From assembly GCA_949710005.1 (NCBI GenBank), contig OX453274.1, positions 569,501 through 633,500 of the forward strand: 64,000 nt of DNA. The letters are read 5' to 3'. The translations under genes and the position numbers were made by a program. Positions within the stretch are counted from its first letter, which is position 1; each line of letters starts with the position of its first letter. Positions 11,864-24,400 of this stretch are shown piece after piece. This DNA comes from Ricordea florida. Taxonomy: Eukaryota; Cnidaria; Anthozoa; Corallimorpharia; Ricordeidae. A model generated the notes under the pieces. The model searched no databases and was not told the DNA's origin. It worked only from the letters and a program-made list of their open reading frames with translations.

Positions 11864-13419
11864 TCACTGAAGGTCATCATCATCAAAGAGATCATCAAAA
11901 CCTGTAATGCAACAGATAACATATTACTAAAGTGTTAAAAATGTTTTTTTTATCCAATGTTGTTGCTGGATGGGTGGGAAACTCAAACAGCAAAACATGG
12001 GTTTATGACACAGTTTGATAAGGTAGGTTATACAAACACAAAATGATCAAGAAGCTGATATTTCAAATGTTAGCCCTTTGTCAAAGTTATGACAAAGGGC
12101 CAACAATTGAAACATCTGCATGTTCATAGTCTTATGGTGGTAAAATTTACCTTATCACAATAAACTCATTTGATACATCCATTTTTGTGTTTATCCAATT
12201 CTAAACAAATGAAAAATAAAGTTTTGCCAGTTCTGAGAGTTTCTTGCCTATTTTGTTAGCATTCTTAACACTGTCACATGCTCTATTTCTGGCCAACTAA
12301 ATGATTGTCATTATTCTTGTTAGCATCAGAACAAAGATGTATTTTATCACAATTGCTACTAATCTCAAAATCTGATTGGCTAATTTGCTGCTGTCAATGA
12401 GAGTCTAGGCAGCGCTGCTTGTGTCAATGTGTCATGCAATTCAATAGCCAATCAGAAACGCTAATTTTTCGAAATAAACCAATCGTATTGCAAGAAAGTT
12501 TTTTACCACAATTGCTACTAATCTCGCAATCTGATTGGCTAATTTGCCATTGTTGATAAGAGTCCAGACAAAGCTGCTCGCGTCAATGTGTCGCGCAAAG
12601 CAATAGCCAATCAGAAACACTCATTTTGGAGAATAAACCAATCAGATTGCGAGAAAGTTATAGACAACGCTTGCTCTTTCTTTGTGTCAAGATCTTGGTC
12701 ACACTCTGAAAAAAAAAATTTTTGTTTGACGTTTCTTAACATGGCTATTGTGGTAAAAAACAAATCGAATGTGGTTTAACGTTGTCTGAACTCTTTGATT
12801 TGTAGTCCACAACATTTTGACCACTGTGATGACGCGTACTCGTTGTCGATAAGAGTACAGACAACGCTAAATCCCATTCGATTTGTTAAACACAAGAAAA
12901 TGGGTAAATCAAACGAGTTGAATTAAGTAAGTTATACCACCGTAAGGTAAAAAGGAGGTGCTGACGTTTAGAAACGTCAGCACCTCCTTTTTACCTTACG
13001 GTGGTATAACTTACTTAATCAACTCGTTTGATTTACCCATTTTCTTGTGTTTCAACTTCCCACCGACGCAGCACCAGTTTCTTTAGAAACTATCCCCACA
13101 AGATTTGTTAAACAGACAACGCTAAACCACATTCGATTTGTCAAGTTTCTTACTGTTGAAAAAGTCGCCATGTACTGCTCTCTCATTGGCTGCTAATTCA
13201 ATTAGCATTCCACCTCCAGCAGCTGCCTAAAGTAACAAAAAAGAACATTAACAAAAAAAAACAATAAGAAATAACATATGGCACTTCAGTTTACGTATCT
13301 TGCAAGTTTACTTTTCCATATTCGATTTGTTAAATAAGATCAAATACCTCATCCATTTCCATCCAGCCCGCATCGCCATCCGGAAACATTTCATCTTGAG
13401 CCACCACACCAGGCTTCAT
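11864..13419 (-). CDS. COPS9: COP9 signalosome complex subunit 9
   Basis: Smallest subunit of the COP9 signalosome, the nuclear/cytoplasmic complex that removes NEDD8 from cullin-RING ubiquitin ligases. Three exons join in phase: 13348-13419, 13154-13226 and 11864-11901, giving 60 aa against 57 in human. The start gives MKPGVVAQDEMFPDG, parallel to human MKPAVDEMFPEG. The middle exon gives LIELAANERAVHGDFFN, and the tail FDDLFDDDDLQ is the diagnostic acidic C-terminus. Donors read GTATTT and GTAAGA; acceptors end TTTAG and ACAG. The second intron (11902-13153) is filled with repeats. The start codon is 264 bp from the divergent TRAPPC1 start, suggesting a shared promoter. Confidence 0.93.
12348..12665. 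repeat. Two tandem copies of a 159-bp repeat
   Basis: Both copies run from CACAATTGCTACTAATCTC through CTGATTGGCTAATTTG, CAATAGCCAATCAGAAAC and GAATAAACCAATC-like sequence to CAAGAAAG/GAGAAAG. Start-to-start distance is 159 bp. They differ at many positions, so the duplication is not recent. The copies lie in COPS9 intron 2. Confidence 0.7.
12891..13101. mobile_element. Inverted pair of Penelope-like terminal repeats
   Basis: CACAAGAAAATGGGTAAATC at 12891 is inverted at 13030-13049. Between them, TTATACCACCGTAAGG, AGGAGGTGCTGACG and their complements make an almost perfect palindrome centred near 12970. The right half plus the following 50 bp reappears at 49200-49327, and single halves occur near 35440 and 46130-46210. 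Head-to-head terminal repeats are known from Penelope-like elements; the assignment is by the 46-kb copy. Confidence 0.6.
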
Positions 13420-13683
13420 CTTCAACCTGACAAATTTAGAAGTGCGATCCCGAAAACAAATATATTCCACCTTATAAAGTTCCTTGGACGCCCGGCTTGG
13501 ACGCCCGGCTTGGACGACCAACATAAAAGCAAATTTATATCAATCGACCAACTACATCGTGTAAACCATCACATAATGCCTAGTTGTAAAAACCGCTGAT
13601 TTAGGTCTGAGCCTCCACATTGCAAATGGCCGTCGGAATGTCAAAAAGGACGCTGCAATAACTTTTTAAGTCAAGTACAAAAA
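13420..13683. promoter_or_regulatory. Probable bidirectional promoter of COPS9 and TRAPPC1
   Basis: Only 264 bp separate the two divergent start codons. It includes CTTGGACGCCCGG repeated twice in tandem (about 13486-13513), the most GC-rich patch nearby. No TATA box is obvious. Both genes are housekeeping genes, for which shared promoters are common. Confidence 0.5.
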
Positions 13684-14538
13684 ATGACCGTCTACAACTT
13701 GTACATATTTGATCGGAATGGAACATGTCTTTACTACGAGTCATGGAGAAGAAGAAAAGAATCAAACATGTCGAAGGAGGAAGTATGCGCCTGATAAAGA
13801 GAACCTTGTTTTACTGTATATGTAATTTGAAGAAATGATTAATACTCAAAGTTTCATCAGTTGTTTACATTGTTGACTGCTTATTTTTTCTATCCTTAAG
13901 GAGTTTAAGCTGATGTACGGGATGTTATACTCAATCAAGTCATTTGTGGCTCGTATGTCTCCTTCAGATTCGTATCCTTATCTGATGTAAATGTTTATAC
14001 AAAGGGTCAGGTCCATATCACTTAACTCAGGTGTTGAATGTAACTTTGAAGTTGGTTATTGGTGATTTTATGTACTCTTGTCTTCGTTTGCATTGAGTAC
14101 AATATTTTAGATATGTATTTTCTTGAGGAACTGTTCAAGTAAAAAATCCTTGACCTTTATTCTTCAGAAAAGATGGTTTTCTTAACTACAGAACAAGCAA
14201 ATATAAGCTTCATTTTTATGAGACTCCAACAGGACTCAAATTTATTATAAACACTGACTTAAATGTTGGCAGCATCAGGGATGTCCTGTTCAACATTTAC
14301 AGTAAGGTAAGTGTTTTTCTCGGTGAGGCTAATATTTTCTGTTCAAGTTTCAGTACTACAGTTTTCACATCCTCACTTACCCACTAGTGTAATAAATGCT
14401 GTTTTCTCTTTACTTACTTAGATCTATGTAGAGTATGTGGTAAAGAATCCTTTGTGCCGTCTGGATGAACCCATCCAAAGTGAACTGTTTGCTTCAAAGC
14501 TGGATGCTTATATCAGAAGTCTGAACATATTTAACTGA
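13684..14538 (+). CDS. TRAPPC1: Trafficking protein particle complex subunit 1
   Basis: A small longin-fold subunit of the TRAPP complexes, Rab1-activating tethering factors acting at ER-Golgi and Golgi membranes. Four exons join in phase: 13684-13782, 13901-13971, 14168-14306 and 14422-14538, giving 141 aa (human 145). Diagnostic stretches are [13 protein letters not shown] at the start, [29 protein letters not shown] and [11 protein letters not shown] near the end. Donors are GTATGC, GTATCC and GTAAGT. The gene is compact, divergent from COPS9 and convergent with CNTROB. Confidence 0.95.
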
Positions 14539-15432
14539 CTGTAAGTATCTCAAATAAATTTATCAGACCATTAGCAGTTGTCACTTACCCCGGAAGCAAA
14601 CTTTCTTTAATGATCTTATCCTCACTGAAAATATTTTCCTCATTTTTATTTTTTTTTGCAAAGAATGAAGTAACCTCTGCTGTCTGTAGTCTATTCGACA
14701 GAGTTTTGGCAGGAGATACAAGACTGTACGTTTAATTTTAAAACTTAACAAAGGAATGCATTCACAATTATTAGCCAGATAAGAGCTCTGTCTTTCCACA
14801 GTTTCCTCTGCCAAGTTTATCAACATCATCTAAGTCACTCTGCTGACTGAAATATACCTTATGGAGCTGCAAATGTTCAACACAAGCGGTTACTGTTAGT
14901 TCGAGAGAAGATTGCTACCTCTTTTCTTGAATTTTTCAGATACCATAATGATTGTACAAGCCAGCAGCAGAGAATTTGAGGGCAAACCTCAGGGTCAAGT
15001 GAAGAGTGAACTAACCTACAGGGTGAAGTGATGAAGATTTAAAGGTGGATCTGAAGCTCAAATGTACAGCAAACAAATTGAGAATAAAAAAGTACATTTA
15101 TTTTACAGCTGATCTGTTTTCTTTATATTTAGTTATAAATATCTTTACAGACACTCTACCAGGTCAATTCAGGGCAGTCATGCATACTGTTGTTATACAT
15201 GTACAAAGAAGTGGCTCTGTTTATGCTAACATGAATCTTTGTGAGGTTAAGAGTCTGAGCTCTATTATGAATTTGGGTCTGATCCTTGCAAGGACACAAG
15301 TAAAGTCAATGTTGAGTATGTGTTATCTCCACACAGTGCTTACTGCCCACTTTCCAGGAGGGAGAATAATTGTTTCTTTTCTTTGTGTTGCTGTCCTGTG
15401 CACCATAAAACTCAAGGTTGAGTAAGAGGGTG
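14539..15432. other. 3' intergenic region between convergent TRAPPC1 and CNTROB, with a duplicated CNTROB tail
   Basis: No gene is recognised. The segment about 15320-15400 is a diverged direct copy of 15431-15510, the last part of the CNTROB coding exon. Both read GTGTTATCTCC, CAGTGCTT, CTTTCCAG and TTTTCTTTGTGTTG in the same order, offset by about 109 bp. An open frame over 15045-15425 runs antisense to this and is not credible as a gene. Confidence 0.55.
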
Positions 15433-18400
15433 TTATCTCCATGCAGTGCTTTTTACTTGCTTTCCAGCAGGAGCATTCTTTTTTTCTTTGTGTTGTAGTA
15501 CTGTCTTTGCAGGTGCAGATTTTGTCCCATCCTGTGTTGAGTGGTACCTAAGTGGTGGACCCACCATGCCAGACCCATGCTTTGCTGGGGGTTGTTTGCC
15601 ATGTATTTTAGACTGGAGTTGTTGTTCAGCTGGCTTTGAAACCTGGCCTACTGGAGCGTTGATAGGATGGCCACTCACAGAGGGGCCCTGGCTCTGAGGT
15701 GTTTGCTCCTAGAGAAAAACAGAAATACTGAAGTTACTGAATGGAAGGATCTAGGATCTTAAATCATCCATATGTGGAGAACTGAATTATGATAATGCAT
15801 TCCTCTTTATTGTCTTTATATACAGGTGCATGGTATTAGATGAATCACGTTTATATCCACAAGACCGTTTCACATTATTAAGTGATCTCTACTGGTAACC
15901 TACAGCAACTCTATGAAAGGCCAAAAAAAACATTCAACTCAATAGATAGATTAAAATAATAATAATAATAGTAATTATTAGTTGTTTTCAGTTTTGTTGA
16001 TCTTGTCAATACCAGGGAAACATGAATCTTAATACTAGGTATCTGCCAACACTTACAGTTCAACTTCTCAAACCAAGGCCTACCAAAAAGGTTTTACATA
16101 CAAATTTTGATCTGTTTTTGACACTGAGCAATAGATTTGTGGTGATTTTCTACAGGGTAAGATGATTCCTTTTCAATCTTGATTTGTTTAGTACAGTTAT
16201 AGAGCAAATTATGTTCATTTTAAGCAAAATAAAAAACATTTGTAGAGATTCTATTGTTTAGATGCTTGATTGTGATTGGATAATTTGTATGACAATTTGT
16301 TTGGTCGGCCTTGGTTAGAGTAGTCGGACTATAACATTTACCATTTTCTACACAATAATTGTCACACAATAATTATTACTGAAATTAACAATCTTGGTAA
16401 TTCCTCACTGGTCCTTTCTGGAAGTTTGCATCCAGACTTCTCTTGGTCCTGTTAGCTCCCACATGTTGCTGTTGCTGTGAGGATTGGGGTGGAACAGGTG
16501 CTGAAGTTTTTGGTATTGCTGGCTTTTGCTGTTGCTGTGACCATACATTTGCATGTTCACTAAAATGGCTATAAAAACAATCATGGTACAACATAAATTG
16601 GTAATTTTGTTTCTTTACAGTCGCTGTGATGAAAATTGAAAGAATACTGCCAAATTCTTCTTTTAATTACTAAGTGTACTGCAAGAAGAATGATTTCACT
16701 TAAGGTCGCATAAGTGCTGCTGTGTCAGCATTTTTCTTCCATTCCTCACCTGTTTTTGACTTCTCTGAGATATGCAAACAGCTGCTCTGCAGTGAGAGGG
16801 GGCTTCCCTGGCTCAGCAAACAAACCAAGCATTTGGGACAACTGACCAACTTGCTGAGGTGTAAGAACTCCTGGAGATGGGGGCTTCTCTTCTGTATCTT
16901 TTTCTCTACGGGGTGGTGTGTGTGGAGCAACTTGAGATACTCTTGAATAGGGTGCCTGTGTCACTGGCTATCAATAAAACAACAAATTCCAAGATATAGA
17001 GGATATTAACTGGTGTAGTGAAGATATGAATTTTATTTTTGAGTGGTGAAAACAGTGCGCAGTGAGCGAGTAAAATTTTTATTATATGGACTAGAAACTA
17101 ATGGGAAATTTTTTTAGGATGCGTGCATACATCTGGGACATTTGGTACATAACTTTTTTAAATCTTCACTGCATGAAAATATTGAAAATACGAGTCTTTT
17201 AGTTTCCAGTAAAACACTATTATCCATATAATAACACCTACATGTATTATCATCATCATAGTCATCATCATCATTATTATCATCTTTTTGCACAGTATAT
17301 ATATAATGGAGTTCCCTTGGTTGTTTACTCCCTATAGAGTATAGTTGACCTCACATGGATGGCACTTTGAGCAGAATACTGGCCGTTCCAGGCAATTTTG
17401 ATTTCTAAAGGATGGGAATATGAGGTTTGATTTTACTCAAGTTCTTAGGGGGGAACAGAGCTGATGGTGACTACCATATGCTGCTGTCCATATGCAACAT
17501 TATAATTATTATTATAAAGTCCGTTCTGTGTCAACTCTTCAATTACACTTTAAGAAAGCTAGCCTTAGTTTAGTTGCTACCTACCAGAACCCTCTGATTA
17601 AATCCATGTGACATAACACTGAAAGAAGTTGAGGGAACTGTTGTCTTTGTAAAAGCAACTTGTGAAGAGGATGGTCCTTTGTGCTTGTCCTTTGGTTCCT
17701 GTTTATATAAACAGGTTTCCTCGTTATAGTTACATGTCACCGGTAATAATTGTTACAAGTATAATATTACGATGGAAGTGAATTTATCAATAAACCTTTA
17801 TTATGACTTAACAGAAAAATGCTTCAGTAACAGGTCAATCAATAATAAACTATTGATAACTCATATTGAAAATAAAAACCATGATAATGCTAAAGCTATT
17901 GAATGAGTAAAATAATTACAATTTTAAATCACTGATAATTAAGTGTTAGAATGATGCAAATGAAGCAGTCTTAACTTACATGATGAGGGTATTGTAATGC
18001 TGTCATGTGTTGTTGATTCAACTGATGCTCTGATTGGATGGGAGATATCACTCCTGATGATGAGTATCCATCTAGTGAACAAGGAGGATTTAATTTTATG
18101 ATCATTTTTTAGGACAGTCATGCAAAAATGTACATTGACTTGTAAAACCATTTTGAGTTAACAAACCTCTCTGTTCTGTGGATGAGGGGATCAGCCTTAA
18201 ACCTTGTGATAGATGTTCTCGTTCCTGAAATAGTGAAAACATGTCTCAACTCAAAAGACAAATACATACTAGAAAACCAAAAACCATTGAAAATAAAACT
18301 GACACCCTTAAATAATGTCTCAAGTATTTTAACAAAGTCCATCCACATAATTACATGCATTTCTTTAGTTTTTTGGCAATTCAAGACTAGAACAAAGTGT

Positions 18401-21400
18401 CAATTTGAAGGAAAAGTGAAATAAAACTATGCATATAATAAACAGCAATTACCTCACTACTTGGATCTCCAGGTGATCTTTGTAAAAGCTGCAAAGGGAA
18501 ACATGTTTAAAATAAATGTCAGGTTAACTAAGCAAATATTAATGGATCCAACTCTACCACAGAATTGAAAAATTCACCATGAAACATTCACTGCAAGCAT
18601 GTAACTCTTTTCATTTCATTTTTTTTTTTAATCCCTGTAAGTAACTCTACCTACAATATGCATTTATCTGTGTTCACAAATGACAGACACATGTGGTTAC
18701 CATTTTGACATAGTGGTTTAGCTCTGCTTGTCGTGATTCTTGTTGCTGCAATCTCTGCAATATGTCATTTGACATTACAGGTGAGGTTTGTCTGTTAATG
18801 AAAATTATCTTGTCATTAGTCATCAGGTTTTTACTTATTGAAGATTTTTAAGACTGAGCAAGCTAACTCTACAGCTCTGCATAGGAACATTTCCTCTGAG
18901 GACTGAAACTACAAAAAGGAAAATTAATACAAGCTTATGACAAGAAAATCAATTTTAATGTTGAGCGTAGCTTCGTAAAAGAGAGCTATGGTAGGGTCTG
19001 CGATACCTGAACTGAGCTGAGATTTGTATTTGATGAGAATAGTGCAGGTGAAAATGAGCTGCAACCTTAAATTTTACAAGTTACATGTTTTAAGTGTGTT
19101 TAAGTATATAAATTTCATCCTAATTAAGACTCCTGTACAACCTCCTGTAAAACCACAAGGCAAGTGATACAGCTGAACCTTGCTATCTTAAACTCTCAAA
19201 TGAAATGAAAAATACCGGTAGTTTGAGATAGCGGGGGTTTGAGATAGCTGATAGTAAATGACTGAAGAAACAATCCAGCTCAAATAAGTTTGAGTTCAAT
19301 ATAGCAGGGAGTTCAGTATAACAGATTGATTGCTGTTTTAGTACCTTAATGTTTCTTCATTTTGTTCACCAGTTAAAGCAGAAAAGAGTGATGTGCTCTC
19401 CTGGTCTAGCACATCCAAATCTTGCTCCAGCAGATTTGTCTCTCCTTCACCAGTCAAACTGCCAGCTGAGGTAATAATCTTTATTTTGAACAAAGACACA
19501 GGAAACCTTATTTTTCTTAGAAATTAATATAGAGCATGATACACTTCTCATTGCAACATCAGAGCAGTATCAAGCAAACAGCTATGCCATTATCAACTTG
19601 GAGATATTGGTGAAATCATATAAATTTTCAAGAGAAGAACTGTTATTTGGAGATTGCTCAAATGATTTAAACAGACACCAACCTTAGGTGAGTGCTCTGT
19701 TCCTGTAGAACCACTACTGCCTGCCCAGGTCAAAGCCTCTTGCAGTACAGGCTGTCCATTGATTATACTGCTGTCATTATCAACTACAGCATGGAGAGGA
19801 AGAAACTCAAGACTGGACTGATCATGTGATAAAAATCCATGTTTCTCTGGGTGACCATTTGTGAACAGATATGACCCAGAGAGCATACCACTGTCAGTAC
19901 TTATACTGTTGTGTGTTGTGTTATGGCTCTGTGGTTTGTGGGATGGAAAGACAGTAGAGGTAGGCTTTGATTCATGTTGATGCCTTTGTTGCTGCTGTAG
20001 TGTAGGATACATGTATCTTGTGGCTGAGATGGGAGCTTTTTCCTGATGAACTGTGTCTTCATTTGCCCATTTTAAGAAAGAGTCCCTCTTTCCATTTAGA
20101 AAGGAACCATGGTCACTAACCAGCTGAAAATAAAATAATATCAAGTAACTTTTGAACAGAGAGAGAGAACCAATTTATAACAAACTCTACCCATGCATAT
20201 GTAAGACCAGGGGAAAGGTTGGGGTTGGGAGGAGGGGTCATCACCTACAACTGTACCAGGGTTGTCAAAATGATTTGCATACAAGGAGAATGTAAGAGAG
20301 TAGATGGCACAGGGAGTGGTATTATTAGTTTCTTTCTTAATGTCTTATTTTATATTTATTTTGGGAAAGTGACAAACAAACAAGCTACAGCAGAACAAAC
20401 ATGAAAGCAGCTGGCAATATCACTGGTTGCTGGCCCTTTCATGCACTCCTTGCTATTGAAACAAGGAACTATTGTTAGCTGTAAGGCCTAGCCTTACTGT
20501 TCATTTTCTACTTGCTAACATTCTCTACTGTTTACAGTAAGCACTAACAAGTAACAGATGTAGAATACCTGTTTCATCCCTGATAATGGGGAGCGTTTGG
20601 TAGTACTGGAGTTTAACAGCTTTATAGCTTCCTCACAATGTGACTGCATCATCTGTTGCAGTCTAATAGAAAGGTTTTGCCTTAAAAAGGAAAAAAAAAT
20701 GCTAATTAAAATCAGACATTTTAAATGCCTTTGAGATCAAATAACTGGTAGTCTCTTAGGATTGGTGGTTTATGTCAAATGATAAGAACACAACAGCACA
20801 CTTTTTAATACCACAGATGGCTGAATTTTTGAGTTTATTATTATTTTACTAATTTATAGCTGTGAGATCACCTGTCATTCTCTGCGTACTGTCTTGTGTT
20901 TTCCAGAGATGCCATTTTGTCTTGAAAATCACTTATCCTTAATGAAAAAAAGAACCAGTTTTTTTGGTAAAGAATGTGGCACTCATTTCCAATAAAATAA
21001 TTTGATTAATGTCACAAACCTCTCATCATATTCCTCAGACATAGATTTCAGTTTAATATCTTTTCTTTTTAACTCCTAGAGAAAACGTTAAAGTTTTAAT
21101 GGTCACTTCATAATACAATATAAATTATCTTAATGGACGGAATGACAGTACAAGGTAGAGAATCTACATTAAGCCCAGCACAAACTTACCTCGTGAAATT
21201 TTGCTAATTGCTGTTCAAGGTCTTCTTTATGTTTCCTGTTCATCTCTTGAATCTTCAGCACCAACAGATAAACAACAAGAGAAATTTCAAACTGCTAGTA
21301 ACTTTCACTGACATATCTCGTCCATATGGCTCAGTTTAAGGAAGTTTTAAAGCCCAGAAAAATTGTAGACTAATCGTACATAGCATTGTTGGATTTATGG

Positions 21401-24400
21401 CATATCATGTCCGACATAGTTTCATGTCTTTCTTCTTTGGAGTTACCTGCTCTCTATGTGACTCTCTCATCTCTGTTTCAGCTTTTGACATCTGGTCATG
21501 AATTTCTTCTAGTCTCTTTGTCATCTGTTTAAGAAATCAGCCAAGTGATTTTAGAAGGGTATGAGCTCAGGCAAGCTACACTTGACTTAAATTACTCACT
21601 TCTCTTTCTAGCTCTGCATGCCTTTCTGTCTCCTCTTTAGTCCTATTGGCTTCATGCTTGGCCTCCATCAGATGTAACTCAATTCTTAAACTCTCCTGGA
21701 ATTAACAGCAGGATAAGGATATTAATATGTCAGTGTATTGTGCAACTGTTGTGCAGTATCAAGATACACTGTAGCATAAACTTTTAAGGCTTTTAAGTAT
21801 TATTTTGTGCACACTGGACGTGTAAGCCAATTTATTTGAAAGCCATTGATTTTCATAAAATTAATTGGGTTGTTAGTCTATCACTAATTGATCAACCCTT
21901 GATTAGTTCATTTAAAAGTTATGAATATCTCACTCATGCAAAACAACCTTTTCCCTATTAGCTGTGTCCAGCTCCATCTCAAGACGCTGAACTTCTTTTT
22001 GAACTGACATCAGGACAGCTTGACCATCCTAGGAAACATCATTATAGACAAATATTAAATTTCTCAGCAATTTATCAATTCTTAATAATTATCATTATTT
22101 TTGTGTGCTTCTCAAGATAACACATTTATCACAATATTTACCTGAACAGTCTGTTTTTCATGATCCAACTTTTCCTGCACAAAAATATAATAACATTAGC
22201 TAATAGCAAGAAAAAAATAACACTATTTTAATATAACAGGTATAATTATAATAATTTGAAAAATATTGAATATGAAAGCACATACTTATTTTTTCTTGAA
22301 CAATTCTGTCTTAGGGGGAAAGGTGCAATGATGTTATCCCTATGTGAAGCACCAACCCAAAGGCCAGACCACAACACTAGGAACTACTCTTTACGATCAG
22401 TGTGTGGTTTCTTTAACGTTCCACTAAGTTGTCATGAACAAGTGTTGTGAGATGGGGCCTACAGTTTATCGTCCTTATCCGAGAAGACTAGAAATCGAAA
22501 GTCTAACCATTTACAGATGTCATTACAAAGGCAGCACTTTCTCCTCAGTGTCAGTGTTGGTCTGGCCGAGGTTTGAACCAGTGACCTCTCACACGGTACA
22601 GTAGTTATTAAAATTTTAAACAAATTACTAACCTTCTCTTTGGCCAATGCCTTTTTATGTTGTTCTTCAAGACTGGCAAGTTTTGTATGTAATTCTTCAC
22701 TAATTTTGATTTGCTATGAACAAAACAATTTATTATTATTTAATATTATAATTATCATTATTATTATTATCATTTTATTATCATGAGTATTTGATTAGTA
22801 ATCTATTAAACTGGTCTGTTGACTTTAATAGCAAACATTACTAGACAGCAGATATTAATATTAAGTATTCTTTACTATGAAAACAAACTGGCATAGCTTC
22901 ATTGACTTGGCCAACAGTATACATCACCTCTTTCAGTGATAAGTCTGTTTGTGTGTGTGTTTGCTGTAACTGCTCTAGTTCTAGGATTGCCTGATTTCTC
23001 CCATCGTCCAGTTGAGATGCCTTTTCTCTCTCTGTGGTGAGAAGTTCTAAAAGCTTACTTCTTTCTTCCTTCTGTTGCTGGAGCTGCAAATACAATAAAT
23101 AAAGCAACTCTGAGAATGACAGTCAAGTTCATGTATAAGTCTAATTCTCCAAGGTTAACTTTGAAGACAATAACATCTGATGTAACATCACAGAAACTTT
23201 ACTTTATGGTATTTGTATTAACTCTGACACAATGTCTGTCTCACCTGTGTTTGTTTCTCATGTTCAGCTAGTGTGGCTTTTTCTTGTTCTTTTGTTAAAG
23301 CCTCTACAGCTTGAGCTAATTCTTTTTCAAACTGCAACAACATCTGAAAAGAAGAATGAATATAAAGATAAATAACATCGCAATATTAGTGTACATGTAA
23401 ATTGATCGAGCACTCTGGTAAAAATCAAAGAAACATCTAGCATACACATTAACAAAAGAAGAGAAGGATACATGTAGGTACTCATATATGCATCTGTACA
23501 GTCATTACTCAAGGTCAGGACTATAAAGGATATCATACACTATAATCAAACTTTTTGAATAATCTATCATAAATTATGACCTATTTTTACCAAATTACCT
23601 ATAGTTGATAAATTAATATGATGGTTATTATCAGAACAATGTACATGAACAGTGTTCTAGCTGGCATCTCACTGTACCTCTTGTTGACGCTGATGAGACT
23701 GCTCAGCTGTTCCTCTTTCTTCCTTAAGCTGAGCAATTATTGCCATTTTCTCAGTTTCATGTTTCTTCCAGCCCTCAACCACTTTGGCTAATGTCTATCA
23801 ATTAAAATGTATTTATTAAAGTGATAGACTAGACTCAATAGAGTATATATCCCAGGCAGAGCCTTCTTCCCTGCACAGGAATGCCCATGATTTCCTGCAG
23901 GAAAAGCTGTTATTCTGACGTTCTTCTCACATCAAAATAACAAATAAATCCTTCACGTACGAACCTTGATCCGAAAATGGCTGTATATTGGTTTTATAGG
24001 AATGCAGCCATTTTCAACAAACAAGCATAGTCACTTGCCCAGACATATAACAGTACATCACATTTTTATTTGCCTACAACAACCCCAATTTTTCTTAGTT
24101 TATTTATTTATTGCTTATACTGGGCTTTTTGTATAAAAATAATCAAAGTCTACTAATTTATAATCTACCAATAATTCGTTAATTGTAAATCTATTATAAA
24201 TATTATGGAATATTATGTTTATTCATCGATGATAGTTATAACAGATTAAGAAACTCTGAAACATTTTTGAATCCTGATATAACGTCCAGATCTGTCTCAA
24301 TAGAAATTGAATGGGTTTCAAATCGATTGTATTAAAAGGGAATGGTTCCAACGGACTTATGGAGTTCTATCAAACAGAGGTATGTGATAATTTAAGTGAA

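Noticed and set aside
15045..15425. 126-codon plus-strand open frame
   Set aside because: It lies in the 3' region between convergent genes, overlaps the diverged copy of the centrobin exon in antisense, and shows no protein motif.
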